From the NCBI GenBank assembly GCA_964584755.1, contig CAZPAV010000024.1:1-41988 (forward strand): a stretch of DNA of 41,988 nucleotides, written 5' to 3'. A program made the position numbers and the translations under genes. Numbering within the stretch: position 1 is the stretch's first letter; each line of letters starts with the position of its first letter. The DNA comes from CAZPAV01 sp964584755. GTDB lineage: Bacteria > Actinomycetota > Acidimicrobiia > Spongiisociales > UBA5794. Shown in pieces: positions 31,766 through 40,700 of the stretch. The notes under the pieces were generated by a model, which was given only the letters and a program-made list of their open reading frames with translations, did no database searches and had not been told where the DNA came from.

Positions 31766-33496
31766 ATGAGCGGGCGTTCCGGGCGTCGATGGCTGGTGGT
31801 CGCCGGCGTCTTCGTGCTCTTCGTTCTCACGGGCGCATGGCTGTGGAGCGCGGGAAGTCTGGTGCTGTTGCCTGCGTTCGCGCTCATCCTGGGGTGGTGG
31901 GCGATCTGGGGGCTGCTGCTCGGGTTGCGCCGGCTGACGGCCGATGTCGTCGTGCCGGCAGTCCGGGTGGTGGGCCGGTTGGGGAGGATCTCGTGGGAGG
32001 CGATCGCCGCGGATCCGGAGGGTCGCCGCTGGCATGCGGCTGCGGAGTGGGTGCGTGTCAGGTTGGCGCCGTTGCGCCCTGTGGGTGTCTGGCTGGGCCG
32101 GCGGCTCGGCCCGGGGCGGGGCGGGCTGAGATGCAGCGCTGCACTGATCGTGGCGATTGCCGGCGCGGTGGCCGGGTTGCGTCTCGCCGTGCTGGCGCTG
32201 GATCCGGGGAGTCCGGTCACCGCGATCGATTCTCGGATCGCGGACATGGCGGGCCGGCTCAACGGTTCGGGTGGACGGCCGTTGATGCTGGCGTTGACGG
32301 CGGCGGGTCGCACTCCGGTGGTCACGGCGATCGTCGTCGTCCTCGCCGTCGGTGCGGTGCTGGGCGGTGCCCGACGGTCCGCGGTGCTGGTGGTGGCGAT
32401 CACCGCCGCCAGTGCGCTGACGGTGACGGTGCTCAAGGCGACCGTCGGCCGGACGCGCCCCCCGCTGGGGTCCATCGTCGAGACCTCATCGAGCTGGCCG
32501 TCGGGGCATGCCTCCGCGGGTCTGGCACTCGCCCTGGCAGTCGTGGTCGCCTGGTGGGCGGCGGGTCGTCGACACTGGCCGGTGCTGGCTGCCGTGGTGG
32601 TGCCCGTGGGGATGCTCATCGGCTACAGCCGGGCGTATCTGGTGGTGCACTGGGCGAGCGACGTGGTGGGCGGGTGGCTGGTGGCGGTGACGGTGACGGC
32701 GCTGGCACTGGCGGTGGACGATCTCGTCGTGTCCGAGAGACCCCCGCCACGTGACTGGCGGGTCGGCCGGTGGCTCGCCGCCGCGGGGCTGATCGGCGTC
32801 GTCGTGTTCTCGGTGGCAGGGTTCCGGGGACGTACCGTGCAGCTCCCGGAGATCCCGGAGCCGTCACCCATCGAGCTGGGGACAGATGACCCGGCTGCGG
32901 CACTGAAGGGCATCTCCCCGTTCAGTGAGACGCTCACCGGTCAGAAGATGGAGCCGGTCGGTTTGGTCATGGCCGCGTCGGAGGCCACGATCCGGGCCGC
33001 CGTCGTCGAGGCAGGCTGGTCGATCGCCGACGATCCGACGGCACGACGCCTCCTGCGGGTCTATGCGGCGGGGCTCCGCGGACAGGACGACCCGACCGCT
33101 CCGGTGACGCCCACCTTCCTGGAGGAGAGGATGCAGACCCTCGCCATCGAGAAACCTGTCGGGGATGCCGCCAGTGTGAAGGAACGCCACCATGCCCGGC
33201 TCTGGCAGCTCCCGGCGGTCACCTCGAGGGGATGCCCCGTATGGGTGGCGACCGCCTCACTCGACGACCGGGTCGAATGGACCTGGCGGACCATCCTCCC
33301 GAATCACCACATCGCTCCTGCCATCGATCAGGAGCAGGCGTTCGTGGTGACCGGCCTCGTCGGGACCGGGAAGCTCGCCAAGGTGGGCATCACCCGCGTC
33401 ACCGACCCGATGCTCGGCACGAACGCCGCCGGTGATCCCTGGTTCACCGACGGGACCGCCACCGTCCTCGAGAGCGTCGAGGGTTGCGGGAGCTGA
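31766..33496 (+). CDS. PAP2 phosphatase fused to an LssY C-terminal domain
   Basis: A 576-residue membrane protein. The N-terminal half has several hydrophobic helices. It contains the full PAP2 signature: KATVGRTRPP (K224 onward), PSGH (245-248) and SRAYLVVHWASD (S288, H295, D299). PAP2 enzymes remove phosphate from lipid phosphates such as undecaprenyl pyrophosphate, outside the membrane. After a last helix near 335-355 comes a soluble LssY_C-like domain (about 375-576) of unknown function, with blocks such as MEPVGLVMAASEATIRAAVV and CPVWVATASLDDRVEW. The start is the ATG at 31766. The gene is bounded by convergent MFS and divergent HNH genes, so it stands alone. Confidence 0.85.
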   Translation: MSGRSGRRWLVVAGVFVLFVLTGAWLWSAGSLVLLPAFALILGWWAIWGLLLGLRRLTADVVVPAVRVVGRLGRISWEAIAADPEGRRWHAAAEWVRVRLAPLRPVGVWLGRRLGPGRGGLRCSAALIVAIAGAVAGLRLAVLALDPGSPVTAIDSRIADMAGRLNGSGGRPLMLALTAAGRTPVVTAIVVVLAVGAVLGGARRSAVLVVAITAASALTVTVLKATVGRTRPPLGSIVETSSSWPSGHASAGLALALAVVVAWWAAGRRHWPVLAAVVVPVGMLIGYSRAYLVVHWASDVVGGWLVAVTVTALALAVDDLVVSERPPPRDWRVGRWLAAAGLIGVVVFSVAGFRGRTVQLPEIPEPSPIELGTDDPAAALKGISPFSETLTGQKMEPVGLVMAASEATIRAAVVEAGWSIADDPTARRLLRVYAAGLRGQDDPTAPVTPTFLEERMQTLAIEKPVGDAASVKERHHARLWQLPAVTSRGCPVWVATASLDDRVEWTWRTILPNHHIAPAIDQEQAFVVTGLVGTGKLAKVGITRVTDPMLGTNAAGDPWFTDGTATVLESVEGCGS

Positions 33497-33580
33497 ACAC
33501 CGAGGCAGGAGTCCGCGGTGAGCCGGCGCTCGCCTCGAGTCGTCGGGATCCGGACGGCGAGGACGGCTCTTGGACGGAGG

Positions 33581-33604
33581 TTCGGGCCGGAGGTGCGGCC
33601 CGAA
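33581..33604. terminator. Hairpin between convergent PAP2-LssY and MFS genes
   Basis: TTCGGGCC (33581-33588) and GGCCCGAA (33597-33604) form a perfect eight-pair stem with an eight-base loop. It lies between two convergent stop codons in a 185-base spacer. There is no U tract, so intrinsic termination is plausible but not shown. Nothing else is visible in the spacer. Confidence 0.4.
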
Positions 33605-33681
33605 GCTCGTGTCTCGCCATGGAGGCAGGCGCTGGGGCCGGGCTCGAACAGGGTTCTGGCAGATCTGCTGCCGAAGCCCGT

Positions 33682-34881
33682 TCAGCTCGGCAGACTCGCG
33701 GGGCGGTGCTCGGGGACGCGGACGAGGACGACCGCGGCGACGCCGGCCATGACCGCACCGAAGGTGAACGCCGCCGCAGGTCCACGGATCGCCCAGATGC
33801 CACCGAAGAGGATGCTGGCGGGCAGTGCTCCGATGCCGACCGCGCCGTTGTAGTAGCCGAACGCGGAACCGCGCAGGTGCGACGGGGCGAGGCTCGCGAC
33901 CCAGGAGCGTTCCACCGGCTCGGTGACCCCAAAGTAGAGACCGTATGCGAGGAAGAGGCCGATGAGGACCGGCAGCGACGTGGCGATTCCCATTCCCAGG
34001 TAGACCGCTGCGTAGAAGACCCAGCCCGACAGGACCAGCGGCTTGCGACCGGCCCGGTCGGACAGCCTCCCGCCGACGAGGTTCGATCCCATCTTGACGA
34101 GGCTGAAGAGCGACCAGAGCAGGGCGATCCACATGGCGGAGATCCCGGCGTCGCTCAACCGGAGGAGAAGGAAGGCGTCGGTGGAGTTGCCGAGCGTGAA
34201 GATCACCACGGCGGCCATCAGTGTCCAGTAGCTCGAGCCGAGCTCCCCGCCTCTCGAGAGGACGGATCGCCCTGACACGTCGATGGTGTCCTCGAGCGGG
34301 GGTTCGTGCACCATTCGGGCGATGATGAAGATGACGATGATCGCCGGGATGATCGCCAGGAAGAAGACCCAGCGCAGCCCCAGGCCGACACCGAGAAGCG
34401 CCGCAGCGACGAGTGGCCCGAGGACCGCGCCGAGGTGGTCGAGGCTGCGGTGGACTCCGTAGGCGGCACCGCGGCTCTCGAGCGGGGTGACGTCGGCGAT
34501 GAGCGCGTCGCGAGGCGCCGTCCGGATCCCCTTCCCGACGCGGTCGATGAAACGGATCGCGAGGACGAGAGGCCAGACGGTGACGAAGGCGATCAGAGGG
34601 CGGACGGCTCCGGCGATGCCGTAGCCGGCGAAGATGAAGGGCTTTCGGCGTCTGACCGTGTCGGTCCACCACCCTGAGACGACCTTGAGGACGGCGGCGG
34701 TGGATTCGGCGACTCCTTCGATGACGCCGAGGGCGAGGGCGCCGGCGCCGAGCACCGTCGTGAGGAACACCGGAATGAGCGGATAGATCATCTCGCTCGA
34801 CAGGTCGGTGAACATGCTGACGAGCCCGAGGGCCAGCACCGTTCGGGGAACGCCCCTGGCGAGGCGTCGAAGCCGTTGCAT
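33682..34881 (-). CDS. Major facilitator superfamily transporter
   Basis: A 399-residue transporter with about 12 hydrophobic segments. The loop 2-3 motif is present as GWWTDTVRRRKP and repeated in the second half as GGRLSDRAGRKPLVL. The N-terminal LGLVSMFTDLSSEMIYPLIP is typical of a group often found beside ChrB-like genes in metal-resistance loci. Substrate unknown. The start is the ATG at 34881, with GGAGAGG upstream; an ATG at 34917 without ribosome site would add 12 residues. It is divergent from the small coiled-coil gene and the ChrB-like gene, across an AT-rich promoter with repeats. Confidence 0.88.
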   Translation of the reverse strand: MQRLRRLARGVPRTVLALGLVSMFTDLSSEMIYPLIPVFLTTVLGAGALALGVIEGVAESTAAVLKVVSGWWTDTVRRRKPFIFAGYGIAGAVRPLIAFVTVWPLVLAIRFIDRVGKGIRTAPRDALIADVTPLESRGAAYGVHRSLDHLGAVLGPLVAAALLGVGLGLRWVFFLAIIPAIIVIFIIARMVHEPPLEDTIDVSGRSVLSRGGELGSSYWTLMAAVVIFTLGNSTDAFLLLRLSDAGISAMWIALLWSLFSLVKMGSNLVGGRLSDRAGRKPLVLSGWVFYAAVYLGMGIATSLPVLIGLFLAYGLYFGVTEPVERSWVASLAPSHLRGSAFGYYNGAVGIGALPASILFGGIWAIRGPAAAFTFGAVMAGVAAVVLVRVPEHRPASLPS

Positions 34882-34918
34882 GCCTTCCTCTCCGGCCGAC
34901 GGCGTCGGGGAGCGCATG

Positions 34919-34960
34919 CTAGAGCAACAACTGCTAGAATAACAAGTGCTTCACCAGCAA
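34919..34960. promoter_or_regulatory. AT-rich divergent promoter with direct repeats (MFS / ChrB-like module)
   Basis: This patch is markedly AT-rich for the window. It holds two direct repeats, AACAACTGCT and AACAAGTGCT (9/10 identical, 15 bases apart), plus an imperfect inverted CTAG...CTAG pair. The plus strand offers TAGAAT (34935-34940) and the minus strand TATTCT (34942-34937) as overlapping -10 boxes. Repeats placed across both boxes look like an operator for one regulator, possibly the ChrB-like protein. Confidence 0.5.
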
Positions 34961-34978
34961 GCGTCGGGAGCTCGAACC

Positions 34979-35191
34979 ATGGCGACATCGATGGAGCGCC
35001 TCGAAGCACTGCTCGATCAGCTCGAAGCGGCTCGTGCCGCATACGACGAGGCACATCGCGGCGGGGGATCTCTCGCCGAGCGTGTGTCCACGCGCGACCG
35101 GCTCACCGAGCTGCGGGCCGACATCGCCCGTGTCCGGGACGAGATCGAACATGAGGACATGCGGCCCGCCGGCCAGCGTCACCTCGCATGA
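34979..35191 (+). CDS. Small coiled-coil hypothetical protein
   Basis: A 70-residue protein, almost wholly helical and charged (RLEALLDQLEAARAAYDEAH, then RDRLTELRADIARVRDEIEH), with heptad-like Leu/Ala spacing. I do not recognise a family. The start ATG at 34979 follows a -10 box at 34935-34940; a GTG at 34946 in the same frame would add 11 residues. It is the first gene of a possible two-gene unit with the ChrB-like gene and is divergent from the MFS transporter. A role as a partner or regulator subunit is only a guess. Confidence 0.6.
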   Translation: MATSMERLEALLDQLEAARAAYDEAHRGGGSLAERVSTRDRLTELRADIARVRDEIEHEDMRPAGQRHLA

Positions 35192-35267
35192 CCCGGCGAG
35201 GATCGTGATGATGACCCCGAGGACGCAGGGTTCTCTCCGGGCCCGGGGCGCCCCGAGAGGTGGATGA

Positions 35268-35855
35268 GTGGACGGGAAGAGCGACGACACTTCGGCTCGC
35301 GACGAGGATGAGCCTCGGTGGCTGTTCCTCGCCTACCGGGTTCCCTCTGAACCGTCATCGAACCGGATCGCCGTGTGGCGGGAGCTCAAGCGTCTGGGCG
35401 CGTACTATCCGCAGCAGGCCGTCTGCCTGCTTCCGGGCCGTTCCGAGATCCGGCGGAAGCTCCAGGAGATCCGGTCACGGATCGCGGACATGGGCGGCAC
35501 GGACACCTATCTCGAGATCCCGTATCTGCCGGAGGACCAGGACGCCGGGCTCGTCGAGATCTTCCTCGATCTGGCGGCACGCGAGTACGCCGAGATCGTC
35601 GAGGAGTGCGAGACCAAGTTCGTGAAAGAGATCGAGTTCGAGCGTTTCCGAGAGAACTACACCTTCGAGGAAGCCGAGGAGATCCGCCAGGACCTCCACA
35701 AGATCCGACGCTGGTTCGACGACGTGGTCAACAGGGACTGGTTCGGGAGCTCGGCCCGTGCCGAGGCCGAGCGCAAGATCAAGGAGTGTGCGACGCTCCT
35801 CGAGGCGTTCGAAGCCGACGTCTACACCCGCACCGAGGGCAGCGACGGCACCTGA
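35268..35855 (+). CDS. ChrB N-terminal-domain-like protein
   Basis: A 195-residue cytosolic protein. WLFLAYRVPSEPSSNRIAVW followed by RELKRLGAYYPQQAVCLLP is the hallmark of the ChrB N-terminal domain, a winged-helix-like fold related to PaaX regulators. ChrB proteins act in chromate resistance and chromate sensing. Here the C-terminal ChrB catalytic-like domain is absent. In its place is a long charged helical region (EEIRQDLHKIRRWFDDVVNR). The start is GTG at 35268; the ATG at 35264 is in another frame. With the divergent MFS gene it forms a plausible efflux-plus-regulator module, substrate unknown. Confidence 0.8.
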   Translation: MDGKSDDTSARDEDEPRWLFLAYRVPSEPSSNRIAVWRELKRLGAYYPQQAVCLLPGRSEIRRKLQEIRSRIADMGGTDTYLEIPYLPEDQDAGLVEIFLDLAAREYAEIVEECETKFVKEIEFERFRENYTFEEAEEIRQDLHKIRRWFDDVVNRDWFGSSARAEAERKIKECATLLEAFEADVYTRTEGSDGT

Positions 35856-36018
35856 GGGCATCTCCCCGCCGACCCATCGGGCCGGAGGAGGATTCGCAGG
35901 CGGCGCCGGGTTCGGCCCGCTCCGGCGCCACCGTGGCGCCTCGGCCTCGTGCGGTTGCTCGCGGTGAGGCATGGGTCGCCCGCGGTGACGATCGGGACGA
36001 CGCCTCAGGCACGCCGTC

Positions 36019-36047
36019 GCGGGCCGCGCGGCTGCGTCGTGGCCCGC
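36019..36047. terminator. Hairpin in the spacer between ChrB-like and DUF262 genes
   Basis: GCGGGCC (36019-36025) pairs with GGCCCGC (36041-36047), seven pairs around a 15-base loop. It lies between convergent stop codons, just before the tRNA-derived fragment. No U tract. It may instead be structure linked to an integration site. The rest of 35856-36078 shows nothing I can name. Confidence 0.3.
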
Positions 36048-36072
36048 GTCCGGCTGGCCCCAGACCCCCGAT

Positions 36073-36119
36073 CTTCCGTCACGAGGAGGAGGTCGGCGGT
36101 TCGGCTCCGTCGGCGCCCG
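36073..36119 (+). repeat. 3' part of a tRNA-Val gene (anticodon CAC), probable attachment-site scar
   Basis: Forty-seven bases align without gaps to 30039-30085 of the intact tRNA-Val with 38 identities. Included are an exact AGGTCGGCGGTTCG, the anticodon stem CTTCC/GGAGG, loop GTCACGA (anticodon CAC, also valine), the T stem GGCGG/CCGTC and the 3' acceptor strand. The 27 bases upstream do not resemble the D arm or 5' acceptor. Same strand as the intact tRNA, 6.0 kb downstream. A displaced 3' tRNA fragment is what tRNA-targeting integrases leave behind. Confidence 0.7.
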
Positions 36120-37797
36120 CCGCGGCGCTGCTGCCCTCGAGGCGGTCGAGGTACCGATTCGTCGCATCAGCGAGGAGCTGGGCCCTGAGGCCCAAGAACT
36201 GGTCGTAGGCGTCGATGCTCCACGTCTTGGCATCTGGATAGTGGGCGAAATCAGGCGGGATCATGTGCCTGCGGAGACGGTCGGGTGCGATCTCGAACTC
36301 GGTGATGTAGACGCGCGGTGGCTTCGCCTTCAGGCGTCGGACGTTGGTGTCCTCGTTCAGCACCGTGATGTTCGCAAGGGCGTTGATCCGGTCGGCATCG
36401 AACCCAGCTTCTGTGAGGGTCTTCTTCGGCCAGATGTGATGCCAATGAGGTTTGTAGCCGAGGGTGGCTGGGCTGCCGGTCTTGTCATAGCCGATCCGCG
36501 TGCCGTCGACCCAGTCCACCGCGGCAGCATCGTACGCGGTGAGGTAGACCATGAGACGGAGGAAACGGCTCCCGGCGCGGTCGTAGCGATGCCGGAACTC
36601 TTCGGCCTCGGTTCGAGGTTCCACGCGAAGCCGGTCGGTGAGCTTGAGCAGCGCATCGTCGGGGTCGTGAGCCTGGGTCAGATCGCGCACGTCCTCGTTG
36701 AGTGACGTGACGGCGGATCCGCTGTAGCGGCCGTCTCGATTCGCAAGGAGGAACCAGCGATACAGCCGATCGAAGCTGAACGTCGGGTGGTCCGCCCAGC
36801 GATCTTGGAAGACGAAGAGGGGAATCAGCGCGTTGTTCGACGGCACCAGGTCGTCGGATTGTAGGCCGAACCCGGCGAGGCGCTTGATGGAATCGCTGAT
36901 GGCCTGCTTGGTTCGTTTCCACACCCCACCGTCGATCAGGCTCTCGGGATTCCAGAACTCCGCTGGGACCTCCTTGAGTCGGGCGCGGCCGATCCCGATG
37001 CCGGTGATGGTACGGATGTAGATGCCGGCGTCGAGGGCCCAGCCCATGTCCTCGACGCTTTCGGCGAAGGGGAGGTACTCGTCACGGACCCACCCCGGGT
37101 TCTTCACCGCTGCCAGGGCGAGGACCACGTCGGCTTCACGAACGCGGGTCCCAGCCTGGTTCAATCGGGCGAAGATCTCGGCCACGTCCTCGGGCTCATG
37201 ATCGACCGTGATCACCGGGATGGTCTGCCGGGTCGTTTGCCACAGTCGGGTCATGCGGCCGTGCGCCGTGGTGAACAGCTCCACGGCGTCTTCGTGTCCG
37301 AGATCGAGTCCGGCCACGAATTCGCGCGCGAGAGGCCCCACATCCTCGACCTCTTCTCGTCCGAGTATCGGTCGGACGAAAGCCCACCGCGGGTCCTTGC
37401 GTCGGACCGGATTGGGAAGGGCGAACTCGACGCCGTCTCTGTCGTCCGGGAGGAGATTCACCATGACGTCGACGCGCTTGAGGGTGGCGTTCCAGTCGTG
37501 GCTCTCAGGCCACCAGTAGGGTTTCATCCCCATCAGGATGCACAGCGCCGTCGTCCGTTGCTGGCCGTCGACGATCCAGGTCGGTGATGCCCCTCCGTGA
37601 GCCCCCTTCGTTTGGGTGTAGTCCTCAGCATCCCAGAACAGGAACGAGCCCACGGGGTAGCCGCGGTACAGCGACTCGATCAGGAACCGCACCTTCTGCG
37701 CGTCCCAGACGAACTCTCGCTGGAATTCGGGGATGTCGAGCTTGTTGTTGACCGCCCGGTTGACGATCTCGCGGATCTCGACTTGTTCGAGTCCCAC
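36079..37797 (-). CDS. DUF262 protein with C-terminal HNH-type domain (GmrSD-like)
   Basis: A 572-residue protein. The DUF262 domain (about 5-230) has IPEFQREFVWD, LIESLYRGYPVGSFLFW and the signature IVDGQQRTTAL (DGQQR at 77-81), shared with GmrS and other ParB/sulfiredoxin-like NTPases. The C-terminal part contains HWHHIWPKKTL (from 451) followed by NALANITVLN, the H-x-x-P...N...N pattern of HNH domains in GmrD/DUF1524 and relatives. Both halves occur in one chain, as in single-chain type IV restriction enzymes that attack modified phage DNA. The GTG start at 37797 lies two bases after the DUF499 stop. The last residues, ADGAEPPTSSS, are encoded by the tRNA-derived fragment, so the C-terminus has probably been altered by integration. 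Confidence 0.85.
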   Translation of the reverse strand: MGLEQVEIREIVNRAVNNKLDIPEFQREFVWDAQKVRFLIESLYRGYPVGSFLFWDAEDYTQTKGAHGGASPTWIVDGQQRTTALCILMGMKPYWWPESHDWNATLKRVDVMVNLLPDDRDGVEFALPNPVRRKDPRWAFVRPILGREEVEDVGPLAREFVAGLDLGHEDAVELFTTAHGRMTRLWQTTRQTIPVITVDHEPEDVAEIFARLNQAGTRVREADVVLALAAVKNPGWVRDEYLPFAESVEDMGWALDAGIYIRTITGIGIGRARLKEVPAEFWNPESLIDGGVWKRTKQAISDSIKRLAGFGLQSDDLVPSNNALIPLFVFQDRWADHPTFSFDRLYRWFLLANRDGRYSGSAVTSLNEDVRDLTQAHDPDDALLKLTDRLRVEPRTEAEEFRHRYDRAGSRFLRLMVYLTAYDAAAVDWVDGTRIGYDKTGSPATLGYKPHWHHIWPKKTLTEAGFDADRINALANITVLNEDTNVRRLKAKPPRVYITEFEIAPDRLRRHMIPPDFAHYPDAKTWSIDAYDQFLGLRAQLLADATNRYLDRLEGSSAAAGADGAEPPTSSS

Positions 37798-37799
37798 TC

Positions 37800-40700
37800 C
37801 TATCTCTCCTCGAACTCGTGGGTGTCGAAGCCGAGTTGGCTGGCGTTCTCTGACACGGTGCGGCGGATACGGTCGTCGAAGCCTTCGGACTCGGCGTTGA
37901 TCTCCACGGTGATCGTGACGTTGGCGCCGTCGGCCTTGCCGAGGTGGGAGGCGACTTCGTTGATGATGTCTCCGAAGTCCCGGATGGCGCGTACCGGATC
38001 GAGCTCCTTGCGGGCGTAGAAGCGGGTCGGGATCCCGGGCGTGGGCTGCGCTACGCCGGGTCCTTCACCTTCCGGTTCGCCCCCTTCGAGACCATCGCCT
38101 GTCTCCGGCGGCTCCTGTTCTTCCTCCTCGGCCCGTTGACGCATCGCTCGTTCGGGTCGGACGAGCACCGCGGTATGGCTGCCGCCGACATCGACGTGCT
38201 GGCCGGTCTTGAGGCCCCGGTAACGGTCTGCGTCTTCGTCGTAGGCCTCGGCATAGGCGAAGGTTTCGGCTGCCCAGTTGACTTGGGCGACGCCGTCGGA
38301 GATGGCGGCAGCGAGGACGTCAAAGCTGGCGAGGCGGGGCATGTACAGGTACTGGCAGTAGTAGCCCCACAGCTTCCGGACGCCGATGTGGTCGCCGTCC
38401 CAGAGGGGGGCTTCGGGTCGGTCGAGGTCCATCCGGATCCGAATGCCGCCGTAGGCGGTGATCAGGTCTTCCGAGGAGCTGAGCTTGCGGGCGGTCTTGT
38501 CGGCCAGGTCGCCGTTGCCGGTGGCCCGGGTGGTCTGCCAGACGATCTCAGCGTTGCCGGGTTGCTGTCGGGGGACGAGGACGTGCTGGAAGCTCTCGCC
38601 GATCCGTTGCCGGATCGTCTCGTCGGCCTCCCGTAGCTTCGTCTCTGCCTGCTTGACCTCGGAGGGGTTGAGGTTGAGGTCCTCGGCGCCGCGTTCCTCG
38701 AGGATGGACTGCCACGCCAGCCAGCTCCGCACCGCGGCGCGCAGTTCGGGGATGCGGTTGGCGTCGGCGGCGAGGAACACCAGCAGGTTCCGGTTGATCC
38801 TCGGCCCGCCCTGCCGTTGTTCGAGGATCGCGGCTGCAGCCTGGATGGCGGGTGATTCGTCGGTCGAGCCCTGATGCGGTGCGGTGGGTGGGAGGATCAC
38901 CAGCCGGACTGCGTCGTCCTCGTCGGGTACGTCGCCGGGACCGTCGGGGAAGACGTGGACGGCACCGAAGGGGCCGGTCGACCGGACGGCTTGGATGCGG
39001 TCGCGGATCTCGATGTCGGCGTCGTCGTCCGAGTAGTTCGACTCGGCCCGGTCCGACGCCAGCCGGGTAAGCGTGGGCTTGGTGTCGTACCAGTACTGGC
39101 TGGCCTGCGAGTACAGGTAGGTGGCCTCCGACGACAGATGCCGGAGGGCGTCCTGGAAGACGCCGGGCTTCTCGCCGGGTTGGACACAGCCCAACACGAT
39201 GTGGTTGAGGTCGACGCCGCGGCGGTCCTCCTGGCGGGGCGCGGACCCGACGTAGGTGGTGCGGGCCACCCGCCTGGTCGCCGAATAGCGGCCCAGGTTG
39301 GGACGCTGCTGGTCGATGCGCAGCGGCAGCGAGTTGGGGCCGTCGACGTCGGTGCGGATGATCGGCTCCCACCGGTCGTCCAGGTACTTGGTCAACTCGG
39401 AGACGACCGCACCCGAGTCCATGGGGATCGTCCCGGGCATGATCATCAGCGACTGGTCGCCTCGCTTCCACAGCTCCGAGATCACTGTCGCCATGAGCCG
39501 CAGCATCCCTCGGGTGCGTTGGAACCGCTCCAAGGTCGACCAGTCCTCGTACAGCCGGTCGAACAGCTCGGGATGGATCGGATACGACGCGGTCATGCGT
39601 CGCTGGTAGTCACCCTCCTTCGATTCGGAGGGGAAGTCGGCGCCGTGGTCGAGGTACAGGTTGTGGTAGGTGCGGATCACTGCGTCCCGCTTCTTGGCGT
39701 CGGCCGGGGAGATCGGCTCGAACAGGCGACGGCGGACGATTTCGAAGGACTCGTCGGTCGACGCCGGCCGCCACTGCGCCGCCTTGCGGGACACGACGTT
39801 CTTCAGCTTCGTCAACGCCAACTGGCCCTTCTCGCCGCCGACCTCTAGATCTGACGACGGGATCGAAACCAACACCAGTGTGTTGTTCACCGCCGACGCT
39901 GCCTCGGTTAGGGCCTGGGCAAAGGTGAACTGCGTGTCGAAATCCCCGCCGGGCAGCTTCGCCTCGTCGGCCTTGGTGGGAAGGTCCCGGGCGTAGGCGA
40001 CCCACTCGTCGATGAGGATCAACGCAGGTCCGAACCGTTCGAACAGGTCGATGAGCTTGGCGCCCGGGTTGGTGGCGTTGCGGTCGTCCTCGGCGACGAT
40101 GGCGTAGCCCTCGGCACCGCCGAGCTGCCAGGCGATGTCTCCCCACAGCGTGTTCACCTCGGTGCCGTCGGGCTTGATCTGCGGCGTCGACGGGGACACC
40201 ATCTGGCCGACGAACACCGCCCGCCTCACCTCGGCGGGAATCGACAGGTCGTCGTCGGCGAGGACGTTGTCGACGCCGGGCAACGCCGAGGTCGGCTCAC
40301 CGGACGCCAGGTGGTACAGGGCGATGAGGCTGTGGGTCTTGCCGCCACCGAAGCTCGTCTGCAGCTCCACGATCGGATCCCCACCCTGCTCGGAGAGCCG
40401 CATCGCCGCGATGCGGATCAGGTCCCGCAACCCGTCGGTGATGTAGGTGCGGGCGAAGAACGCCTTTGGATCCTGATACTCCACATCCGCCTTGCCGTGC
40501 AGCACCTGGTACAGGTCGGCGGCGAACTCGGCCTGCTCGAACCGGCCCTGAGCCACGTCCGGGTGCGGGGCGACGATCTCCCTCCACGGAGCCAACCCTG
40601 CCTTCGGTTCCCCCTTGGTGGCTTCCGCGGCGAGCTTGCGCTGCTCGCTGCGGGCCTCCTCGGCAAACACCTGCCGCTGCAGGCCCTTGCGCAGCTCCTG

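Noticed and set aside
36046..36119. A complete second tRNA-Val gene
   Set aside because: No D arm or 5' acceptor strand pairs with the 3' part, and the T-loop position 58 A is replaced by G.
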